DNA from: Opitutaceae bacterium
GTDB taxonomy: Bacteria; Verrucomicrobiota; Verrucomicrobiae; Opitutales; Opitutaceae
Direction of reading: 5' to 3'
Length of the DNA stretch: 20,850 nt
Assembly: GCA_031266495.1 (NCBI GenBank)
Contig: JAISAX010000159.1
Coordinates: forward strand, 1-20,850
Part shown: piece by piece, positions 1-8,000 of the stretch
How the letters are laid out: each line of letters opens with the position of its first letter
Numbering within the stretch: position 1 is the stretch's first letter
The notes under the pieces: model-generated
What the model was told of the DNA's origin: nothing
What the model saw: the letters and a program-made list of their open reading frames with translations, nothing else
Database searches by the model: none
Translations under genes and position numbers: made by a program

Positions 1-1054
1 CCGCGCAAAGAATGATGCCGATGGACGGGCGGTCATCCGGCGCCCGTTCGCGGTCGTTCAGCAGGTTCAGATAAAAATCCATCTTGCCCGCGTGCTCCGG
101 CTCGAACGCGCCGATTTTCAGGTCGAACGCCACCAGCGCCTTGAGAAAACGGTGATAAAACAGCAAATCCACAAAATACTCCTTGTTCCCCAGCGTCAGC
201 CGATGCTGCCGGCCGATGAAACAAAAGCCGTAGCCCAGTTCCAGGATGAACTGCCGCAGCCGGTCCGTCAGGCGGTTTTCCAATTCGCGTTCCTTCGCCA
301 CCCGGCTGATGCCGAGAAACTCCAGGTTGTAGCGGCTTTTCAACGCCTCCTCCGCCTGCTCCGCAAAATGCTCCGGCAGCGCGAGGGCGAAATTGTGCAT
401 CTTTTTCTCCGCCCGCGCCCGCTCGTAGGCGCCGGCTTTTATTTGGTTGAGCAGGACATTGCGGCTCCAGCCCAGTCGCGCGGTGGCGCGGAGGTAGTAA
501 AGGCGGGCGGCGGCAGATTCCGCTTTGTTGAGTATCAGCAAATGATGCCCCCACGGAATTTCTGCGACAGCCTGTCGCAGAAATTCAAATGACGCTGACA
601 GGGTGTCGTTTTCAGGGGCATTTTCAGGGACGGGCAATTGCCTGCCAGACGGTGCGGCGTTAAATTCAGCGGTCGCCAGCCTCAGTATTTCGGGAGCGCG
701 GTAAGCGGCAAAAAAACGCCGCATATCCCAGAGATTGCGAGCGGAAAAGCCGGATATGCCGGGAAATTCAGACTGCAAATCACGGGACAGCATTTCCACC
801 ACTGACTCGCCCCAGCCCAGCAATTCCTGCTTTTCGACGATGGTCTTGCCGATGTCCCAGTAGAGCAGAATCAGTTCGCGGTTCACCGTCCGCGCCGCCG
901 TCAGGCGCGCGCTGGCGATGCGTGATTTCAAATCTGCGACAAATGTCGCATAATCCGGCGTGAGGATGATGGAGTTCTTTTTCATGGCAGCCAGTGCGGC
1001 GCTTTTCACATCATTCCACGTCTTGGTTTTTGGGCCTCGTTTTTTGCCGGTCAT
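1..1054 (-). CDS. YhcG-type PDDEXK nuclease (DUF1016), 3' end outside window
   Basis: An open frame of 351 codons runs from an ATG at 1054 to the left edge without a stop, so the C-terminus is missing. It matches the YhcG family. The N-terminal DUF1016 domain has the GFSARNLWDMRRF motif near residues 102-114 and an IPWGHH motif at 166-171. The C-terminal nuclease domain starts near 265 with GYGFCFIGRQ, then YFVDLLFYH (Asp296) and FDLK (Asp311, Lys313), which are the PD-(D/E)XK residues. Family members are putative DNA endonucleases, often in accessory or mobile regions; their role is poorly known. A later in-frame ATG at 985 is possible, but the basic MTGKKRG leader fits the family. A variable proline- and asparagine-rich stretch (130-155) precedes a perfect 31-bp palindrome in the coding sequence. 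The gene is preceded by an intergenic gap full of inverted repeats. Family call is firm; function is inference. Confidence 0.9.
   Translation of the reverse strand, partial: MTGKKRGPKTKTWNDVKSAALAAMKKNSIILTPDYATFVADLKSRIASARLTAARTVNRELILLYWDIGKTIVEKQELLGWGESVVEMLSRDLQSEFPGISGFSARNLWDMRRFFAAYRAPEILRLATAEFNAAPSGRQLPVPENAPENDTLSASFEFLRQAVAEIPWGHHLLILNKAESAAARLYYLRATARLGWSRNVLLNQIKAGAYERARAEKKMHNFALALPEHFAEQAEEALKSRYNLEFLGISRVAKERELENRLTDRLRQFILELGYGFCFIGRQHRLTLGNKEYFVDLLFYHRFLKALVAFDLKIGAFEPEHAGKMDFYLNLLNDRERAPDDRPSIGIILCA
556..586. repeat. Perfect 31-bp palindrome inside the YhcG-like gene
   Basis: GAATTTCTGCGACAG at 556-570 and its exact reverse complement at 572-586 are separated by one C. 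It is in frame and encodes residues 157-166, just before the conserved IPWGH motif and after the variable stretch of the protein. Confidence 0.9.
935..950. repeat. Short palindrome sharing TGCGACA with the one at 556-586
   Basis: TGCGACA at 935-941 and TGTCGCA at 944-950 are separated by AA. The arm sequence is the core of the larger palindrome in the same gene. It lies in the region for the N-terminal domain (about residues 35-40). Confidence 0.7.
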
Positions 1055-1101
1055 GGGTGGTGTTTTCTTTTTTGGGAGGATCTAAAGGGCAGTTTGAATT
1101 A

Positions 1102-1243
1102 TTGAACAGAAGGCAACGAAGAGAACGAAGAACCACCAAGGATGCTTGCCGTTCATTCTATTTCAACTTTCACAAGACAAACAACTTTCCGTTCAGAGTC
1201 TCCTTTGTTTTTACCTTCGTTACCTTTGTTTCCTTCTGTTCAA
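1102..1243. repeat. Inverted repeat pair with TTGAACAGAAGG ends
   Basis: The left arm (1102-1141) begins TTGAACAGAAGG and continues with spaced ACGAAG units. The right arm (1202-1243) is its imperfect reverse complement and ends CCTTCTGTTCAA. The arms are about 40 nt around a 60-nt centre. This is a divergent member of the 9-nt-period CGAAGGA repeat family found elsewhere in the window. I see no gene in 1055-1455; frames that stay open there read through repeats. Confidence 0.75.
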
Positions 1244-1269
1244 AAATGAATTTTTCAAAGTGCCTAAAA

Positions 1270-1412
1270 TTAACCGCGAAGGGCAAGAAGGATGCGAAGA
1301 AGTGGAAAAAGCAAACCTGCGTGAATTTAATCAATCAATTAACCATGAATGAGTTGATGGAAATAGTTGATATTTTTATCTTCGCGCTCTTCGCGTCCTT
1401 CGTGGTCAAAAA
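1270..1412. repeat. Inverted repeat pair of the TTAACCGCGAAGG family
   Basis: The left arm (1270-1302) starts TTAACCGCGAAGG. The right arm (1380-1412) reads CTTCGCGCTCTTCGCGTCC then TTCGTGGTCAAAA. They face each other and would form an imperfect stem of about 32 bp. The right arm lies 44 nt beyond the stop of the membrane glycosyltransferase gene. Confidence 0.8.
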
Positions 1413-1455
1413 GAATTTTAAACGCGAGAGAAAAAGTCGAAAATTCTATTAGGCT

Positions 1456-3564
1456 TCACGGCAGTCGGTAGAGTGTGAAGTTTCCGGTGGCTATAACGTT
1501 CGTGGCATCGGGGAATGATTCGTGGAGCTGCGACAGTGCTGACGGCGTCGAGATGGCATATCTAACATGGCGGTCTTGCGCATATGTAGCCGCCATGCTT
1601 GGCGTGGTCGGCGTTCTAACCATCAGCGCCTTGCGCTGGGTGTAGTATGGTAGTCGAGAATTCCAATCGTCACCGAAGATAATTACCTCCGCGTCAAAGG
1701 GCACATGTTCACGGACCAAGGTTGAAAATCGGACAATCTCATCTTTGGATAGGTCTCGATATGAACCTTTTACCCGAGGAGAAATAATCGACGATACGCC
1801 AAGAATGCCAAATATAACTATAAAGACCAAAGCGCCCCATGCCCGATAGTTGATTTTATGGGCAATCAGATATATGCCTGCACCGGCCGCCACCCAAAGC
1901 GGAAGGACAATGGCACAGAGATAATAATCGTGAATAAGGTATAAATTAAAAAACACCAACACGGTGCCAAAAGCGCCGACGAGCAAGCCCCCTATAACGG
2001 CGGCCATGCGTATGGGCATACGGAAAATGATAGGCACCCCCAACAGGGTTAAGGGCCATAGAAAAGGCATCACGTTGTTGTGAACGCGTTTGCCTATGAT
2101 CAACCAATTTTTCAAATCAAGCCGCTGAGCAAATGTACCGAAATTCCACTCTCCAAGTGAGCGAGACGTAAGCCAAGCTGTGTGTTCAGAAAGAGATTTC
2201 ACCTCATCGGACACATGAGTCCACATGATCGCAGCAATGAGCGGTAACGACAGACCCAAGGTCCAGAAGAATACGGATTTCAGCAAAGATGCGATAGATG
2301 CATTTGTCTTGAGTTGCCTTAGATGAATAAATGCCAGCAACGCTACTGGCGGCCAGAAAACGGTGAAAGAGGTTACCTTGGTTGCAGCAGCACTTGCGCC
2401 GACGAGGCAAAACCCTATGATACCCCGTTTACTGTGACCTCTTTCTGAGATTCTCCATGCAAGTGCTACGTAAGCCAAGCCGAGCAAGACTGCGGTGAAC
2501 TCGATTAGGGCAGCTCTGCTCCAGACCAATGCGAATGGGCTCAACCAAGCAAAAAGTCCGGCCGAGGCTACCAAATAGGGGGGGCAGCCATGTCGTAATA
2601 GCATCCAAGCAAGTAGGCCGCAAGCTGCCACATAACACAGGAGAGCGAACCCACGTGCAGCCAAGTCGAGCGGGATACCAATTTGGTGCAGCAGTGCTAC
2701 CGCAATTTGGTAGATTGGGAACTCCATAGGAACGGTCCACGGATACCCTAGAATGGGCAAAGGGTAGTCCGGCAGCGAGAATCCTTCTTGGTTAAACCAG
2801 TAAGCGGTCAGGACGGTTTGAGTTTGCCGGAATTCGTACCAATCGAGCAAGGGATCGCCGAGTCCCGTTGCGCGGGTCAGGGCGATTATAGCCAGGCACA
2901 TGAGTAGCCAAAGCTTGGTATATAATATCGAATCACAATCAGGCGCGAGCGCAAAGAGCAGTTTGGCAGACAACATGATTACCCACGCCAAGGCAACCAG
3001 CATGACGACCCATGCGATAATCGATGATTGTGCACCGATTCGTAATGATGTACGAGGCTTGTACTCTAGGTAAGGATCGGCACCTGTTGCCTCAATGGTT
3101 AGACCATGTTCCGACAATTCCAAGTAACCTATTTGATTCAAAGGTCGCAAATCGGCTAAATCAACGATGTGTATCCCTCCTGTGCGGGTGGCGGTGTTTA
3201 AGCGCAGGGTGTGGATGGTGACACGACCAGCATGGATGGTCGGGTCAATGCGCAGACGATGATAGATTCCGTTTGGCAACTCAAGCTGAAGCGTGTGTGG
3301 TCCGCCAGCATCATAGGACACTCGACTGGAGTCCGCCTCATTGAAATCCAACCCGCGGTCATAAAATATCTGAAGCATACCGGGTTGGCAGGCGCTCAGC
3401 ACCAATTCCGCGCATGCCCCTGAGGAAGTCGATCTATGGCGCGCTAGTCCAGGTATAAGCATAGCTATGGCTACAAATAGGGCTACGACTAACAACACCC
3501 ATGAGGGTTTCCCAAGGTTGCAAAATAATGAGAAAGATGGTAAAAACGTTTTGTTGTTATTCAT
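1456..3564 (-). CDS. GT-C membrane glycosyltransferase (GT39/ArnT-like) with extracytoplasmic beta domain
   Basis: This 702-residue integral membrane protein starts at an ATG at 3564. One membrane segment (about 21-40) precedes a soluble beta-rich region (about 50-170) with a LRIDP...GRVTIHTLRL pattern. A second segment follows (181-205) and then many hydrophobic segments. The first large loop after about residue 232 carries an acidic/aromatic DWYEFRQTQT (241-250) and a conserved EFP (281-283). That order is typical of GT-C enzymes (PMT/ArnT/dolichol-mannose type), which transfer a sugar from a polyprenyl-linked donor on the periplasmic side. In this locus it probably decorates the exported glycan or a lipid carrier. 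The acceptor and sugar cannot be read from sequence. It carries a run of seven C on the coding strand (2578-2584). No Shine-Dalgarno is visible. Its lower GC matches the other glycosyltransferase genes. Confidence 0.8.
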   Translation of the reverse strand: MNNNKTFLPSFSLFCNLGKPSWVLLVVALFVAIAMLIPGLARHRSTSSGACAELVLSACQPGMLQIFYDRGLDFNEADSSRVSYDAGGPHTLQLELPNGIYHRLRIDPTIHAGRVTIHTLRLNTATRTGGIHIVDLADLRPLNQIGYLELSEHGLTIEATGADPYLEYKPRTSLRIGAQSSIIAWVVMLVALAWVIMLSAKLLFALAPDCDSILYTKLWLLMCLAIIALTRATGLGDPLLDWYEFRQTQTVLTAYWFNQEGFSLPDYPLPILGYPWTVPMEFPIYQIAVALLHQIGIPLDLAARGFALLCYVAACGLLAWMLLRHGCPPYLVASAGLFAWLSPFALVWSRAALIEFTAVLLGLAYVALAWRISERGHSKRGIIGFCLVGASAAATKVTSFTVFWPPVALLAFIHLRQLKTNASIASLLKSVFFWTLGLSLPLIAAIMWTHVSDEVKSLSEHTAWLTSRSLGEWNFGTFAQRLDLKNWLIIGKRVHNNVMPFLWPLTLLGVPIIFRMPIRMAAVIGGLLVGAFGTVLVFFNLYLIHDYYLCAIVLPLWVAAGAGIYLIAHKINYRAWGALVFIVIFGILGVSSIISPRVKGSYRDLSKDEIVRFSTLVREHVPFDAEVIIFGDDWNSRLPYYTQRKALMVRTPTTPSMAATYAQDRHVRYAISTPSALSQLHESFPDATNVIATGNFTLYRLP

Positions 3565-4072
3565 CGCATTCTAAATGTTGGTATAAATTAAGAAAGATGT
3601 CGAAATGCGGTATTTATCGGAAACAATATTAATTGTAAATTGATTATCACATTGGCGTTAATTTGCAAGAATTCGGTCAGAAGTGCGCTTGAACTGGTGG
3701 CAGCCCGCGGTCCGTAGGTGAAATGCTTCGGAACCAAACTGTCGTCCCGTATTATGCGCATGGGCGAGGATAGATTGCCAAGAGGGGCTGAGTCGAAACC
3801 AGTTAAATAGGTAATCGGGTATGTACATAATAAAGATCCCCGCTCCAAGGGGCGGGATATTTGAACCAGCAAAAATTTTAGATAAACTCGCAGCAAGCTG
3901 CGGGGAATTACACCGAAGAGATTAAAAGAGTGCTCATAAGAATAGTCAAATATGCCGACTCCGTATGATGGATCAATTTTTGCGATTGAAGGCTGGGAGG
4001 GACCGGTAGCTATGATGCCAATCATATCTTAATATTGTAGATGTATTCAATATAATGTTAAGACAATGTCTG
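3565..4072. other. 508-bp gap without a convincing gene; holds REP-like hairpins
   Basis: Two minus-strand frames remain open here, one of 145 codons (3588-4025) and one shorter shifted frame in the same stretch ending near 3660. Neither has a recognisable domain, and their peptides swap plausibility across the hairpins. I read the gap as non-coding or as the decayed remains of a gene. The recognisable content is the hairpin pair at 3836-3905. Confidence 0.5.
3836..3905. repeat. Two GC-rich hairpins in tandem, REP/IS200-end-like
   Basis: Hairpin A (3836-3858) pairs ATCCCCGCTCC with GGGGCGGGAT around AA, with one bulged C and one wobble. Hairpin B (3887-3904) pairs CTCGCAGC with GCTGCGGG around AA, with one wobble. 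They are 28 nt apart in AT-rich sequence. Stems with a bulge, set side by side, are the form of REP elements and of IS200/IS605 ends acted on by Y1 (RAYT-like) transposases. No transposase is present here, so this is inference from shape. Confidence 0.5.
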
Positions 4073-5005
4073 TCAGCCGCGAGTTGTGAGTTCCTGATGG
4101 TAGCTAAGTGTATTCCTGATTCCCTCTTCAAGCGGTATGCGGGGATGCCACCTCAGAAGCCGCTCGGCTTGGCTAATATCGAGAACCACCTTCGGGACGT
4201 CGAAGTTTCGGGCAGGAAGGAGCTCAGTTCGAATCTTTCGCCTTAGCACCTTTTCAATAGTCGCAATGACTTCATTAATCGAATATCCTTTCCCAGAGCC
4301 GATATTGATCTCGGTTCCTGTCAGCGGACTAGTTAGCGCGGCAATGAGCGCGTCAATCAAATCACTTATATAAATGAAATCGCGTATTACCGTCCCATCT
4401 CCCCAAATCTCTATGCACTCATCAAGGACTGCCTTGTGGCAAAATGTAGATATCACGCCAAATTTATTATCGGTTCGCTGGTGCTCTCCAAAAGGATTGG
4501 CGAGTCTAAGGACGAGCGTGGAGAGGCCGTGGATCTCATGGTAAAGGCGAAGATACTTCTCCACCGCTAGCTTCACGATCCCATAGGAGCAACGCGGGTT
4601 GGTGGGGTGATTTTCCGAGATGATGTCGGATTGTGGATTCCCGTAAATCGTCCCACCTGAGGATGCGTAGAGAAAACGCCTTACCTTGTGTTTCACCGCA
4701 AGGTCAAGCATGCTGATTGTGCCGATTAAATTGGTTTGCGTATCGTAGGCAGGATCATCATTTGAGGTTTGCGGTAAAGTAGTGGAAATGAGGTGCACAA
4801 TTGTGTCGCAGCCAGCAATGGCTTCCTCCATGACATGTGGCGCACAAAAATCCGCCTCGATGAACTGAACTCTACTGGCGGGGGAAAGCCATGTTGCTTT
4901 GAAACGATCTAGGCAACGCACATGATAATCAGAACATTGCAGGAGCCTGGCAAGGAGATGGCGCCCGATAAAGCCACAGGCACCGGTGAGCAATATTTTC
5001 TTCAT
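4073..5005 (-). CDS. NAD-dependent epimerase/dehydratase (extended SDR, GalE-like)
   Basis: This 310-residue extended SDR has the usual length of UDP-sugar 4-epimerases. The nucleotide-binding motif GxxGxxG is at residues 8-14 (GACGFIG), with Asp33 at the end of the second strand. The active site shows Ser115-Ser116 followed by GGTIYG and a YxxxK pair (Tyr141, Lys145). The family converts nucleotide-activated sugars, most likely a UDP-hexose or UDP-HexNAc 4-epimerisation, in the cytoplasm. The substrate is not determinable from sequence. Its ATG overlaps the stop of the large glycosyltransferase in an ATGA arrangement (5002-5005), so the two are translationally coupled. That suggests it supplies the sugar for that enzyme. 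A dehydratase or reductase role is the alternative. Confidence 0.88.
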   Translation of the reverse strand: MKKILLTGACGFIGRHLLARLLQCSDYHVRCLDRFKATWLSPASRVQFIEADFCAPHVMEEAIAGCDTIVHLISTTLPQTSNDDPAYDTQTNLIGTISMLDLAVKHKVRRFLYASSGGTIYGNPQSDIISENHPTNPRCSYGIVKLAVEKYLRLYHEIHGLSTLVLRLANPFGEHQRTDNKFGVISTFCHKAVLDECIEIWGDGTVIRDFIYISDLIDALIAALTSPLTGTEINIGSGKGYSINEVIATIEKVLRRKIRTELLPARNFDVPKVVLDISQAERLLRWHPRIPLEEGIRNTLSYHQELTTRG

Positions 5006-8000
5006 TGGTTTTTCTTATGAGCAGGCTTTTCCCATAGGCTCAGATAGCGGTCTACGCATAGAGCCATATCGTAATGTTTAAATATCTCTTTTGCCGCCTC
5101 GGAATATTGCTTATATTGGGTCCGGTTTCTAGTAACTTTTCGGATGGCGTCGGCCAGTTCATTCACATTTACAGGGCCGTTTTTATATCGAACTACTTCT
5201 CCTGCTGTAATGTTCCCATCCGTCAACATTTGAGGAATTTCTCCGATACTGCTGGCAATGCAGGGCTTTCCGCAGGCCATGAATTCGATGATTACCAACG
5301 GTTGGCTTTCGGAAACAAAGTAGCTGGGGAGTAGTCCGGCATCCGCCATCTGGATAAGTGGGGTAATATTGGACTGAAATCCCATAAAATGAATAAATGA
5401 ATTATGGTGCTTTTTTTGAAGTTGCCTTACATAGTCACTATCTCCTATCAGTAGTAAGTGATATTTAGGGGTTGGAAGTTTGCTGTTGAGTGCTTGGGTT
5501 GCCAGAATGGCTTCTTCCCATCCTTTTTCGGGAATTCCTCTAGCGGCGAATATCAGGACGATGTCTGTCTCACTGATTCCATAGTCGGCGCGATTCGCAG
5601 TTTTTTCTTCTCGTTTGGAGAAACCATTATTGATTTTTAACAATTTTTGCTTGGTTTCGAAAGGCAGTTGACTGATTGATGTTAGATTCTTATCTGCAGC
5701 ATAAATGATACGATCAGCTCTCTGGAATGCCTTAATAAATATATTTTTAAAATTTCGATCCTCATTCGGGTTGAGCAGTAGGTGTTCATGGATTCCATGC
5801 ATAGTGATAGACCAATACACTGGAAGATCCGCTATTGCCTGGATAATCGCTTTTTCCGCATGGTAATTGTGAGTGGATATATAGTCGATTTTTTTATCGA
5901 GGATGAATTGACGCAAGCCACCGTTGGCATTCACGTCCGCCATATGGACAAGTATGACGTTGGGGGCAATCAATTCGACAATGTCCGGAAGGGGGGGGAC
6001 GTAGTCGAAGCTCAGGAGGTATGTTTTATAGCCTCGCCTAGCTATTGCGTTAGCTAAGCGAATCGGAAATATTTCTCCTCCACCATAAGTCAATTCTCCG
6101 ATGAAGATCATGATCGTTGGGGAGTCCACATACACTGTCTTGAATGAATCGTAATCAAGGATAACGGGAAAGTCGGATTGCGTATACTGATAGTCTCTAA
6201 GTAATGCGTCTTTCATTTTGTCGACCACTTCATTATTTATTTGATAATGCTCCAAGATATGTCGATGGATTCGCTCCACTTCCCTCACTGTCCTTTCCTG
6301 GTTTTTATGGAATACGCTGGAGCTATGGCGACGATAAAAGTTGAGCACCTTGGCACAATACGCAATCCGGCCACCTTCGATAGTCTTGATGTAGAAGAGC
6401 CAATCGCCAGCAACCCGATAATCGGAAAGCGTGTGGCTAATGGAGGCTATCTCAGATTTTCTCATGATTGCGGCACTAGCATTTGGGATTGTATTTTTGA
6501 TAGCCAAACCAAGATTCAGCTCTTGCTGAAAAGAGTAGATGTAGTCTGTTTCCCATTTGGTTTTGGATATATCGTTAGTATGGACTTTGAAGTTTTCAAT
6601 GAACACCTTGTTATCCTGATCAACCAAGCACGACTGGGAGTATGCCAAGTTTACTTTGCGGTCTTTGAAAAAGGGTATGAGCGACTCCACGAAGTCATTC
6701 CTGCAGAAATCGTCCGCTTCGGCCATCCAAATGAAATCCCCTTTGGCCAATGATATGCCTTTCTCCCATTGTTTGAAAACGGATCCGGAGTTAGTGCTGT
6801 TTGCTTCGATAATGTAATCAATGGGCTGCTGGTTTAGTTTTTGTTTGGCAATACTTATACTGTTGTCGGAGGAACAGTCGTCCAAGAAAACAATATCGAA
6901 AATGGGATATGTTTGCTGGAAAATGGATTCCAGTCGCTGAGGAAGGTAGCTGCTGTAATTATAGTTTGGAATGATGCAGGTAACCTTTCTGATTGGATCC
7001 GAGATCAATCCAAGAAGTTCAATTACATATTGTCGAAATGATGGGATCTGCCTAGCTACAGTCCGTAGATAGGATTGTATGTTCCCATACAGTTGCTGGT
7101 CAAAAAGGATGCGAATGGCTTCCTGTGAGAAACCATCGGTGGAGTATTCTTCAATCATCCCTCCGGGAGCCTTTTCAAGAAGATCAGCGGCACCGGTGCA
7201 GCCTCGGCAAAGCAATACAGGCAATGCGTGATTTATTGCCATCAATACCACGGTTGGAAATGCATCGCTACTGGATGGGAGAAAGAACAAATCTGCCGCC
7301 GCATAGTAATCGCTTATGTCGTCACAGAAGCCGATGAATCTACAGTAGGCGGATGCTTCCTGCATCGGATGTCGTAAATAAAGGCTTTCGATAATTTTGT
7401 CGTCAAAATAGCCAATCCATATGAAGAAACAGTCCTTGTTTTCCATCCGAATTTTTCGGGCAACTTCAAGAAATGTGTCAGGACGTTTTCGGCTTTCCAG
7501 ATTTGCTACAGCCAGAATGATTCGCGTCTTGCTTGGGAGGTTAAATTTATCTCTGATTTTTTTTCGAAGACGGAATTTTTCTTCATCGATGATTTCTATT
7601 TGTGAATAATTCCCTTGAGGGAGCACATGCAGTAAGGAGCGGGGAATCGGAAGGCGGGCTGCCTCCCATGAAGTAGAGACAACCAAGGAAGGAACCACAA
7701 TCTTATCGCTGCCCTGCAGGATGCTCCTCGCATTGTCATGCAGCCCCATTTGCTTAATAGAGAAAGCCATCTCGTGAACTAAAGTCACAATGTGGTAACC
7801 AAGCTCTTTTAGAATGGCGGCATAATACCCGCTAACGATAGTGTTGAGAAATACATCCCGGACTCCATTGTTGTAGAGTGCCTGCAATAGTTTCCGAAAG
7901 GCCCTAGTCTTGTAGTGATTCTTGATGAAGACCTCTCCGATATCGTTAAAGTCATTTCGGAGAGGTCCATCTTTAAGCAATATGATACTGACAAGGCAGC

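Noticed and set aside
994..1452. 152-codon plus-strand open frame
   Set aside because: It overlaps the 5' end of the YhcG-like gene and then translates the repeat arms; no family resemblance.
3861..3905. tRNA-like GGTTCAAAT on the minus strand next to hairpins
   Set aside because: The rest of the cloverleaf (acceptor, D-arm and anticodon arm) cannot be formed; no tRNA or rRNA is supported anywhere in the window.
3588..4025. 145-codon minus-strand open frame between the GT-C and epimerase genes
   Set aside because: No domain, unlikely composition, and it crosses the two hairpins; a shifted frame looks equally protein-like over part of it. Kept only as a gene-free gap with possible decayed sequence.
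7557..7564. T8 run in the giant glycosyltransferase gene as a phase-variation tract
   Set aside because: A/T runs of this length are common in AT-rich coding sequence; the C8 and C7 tracts are better candidates.
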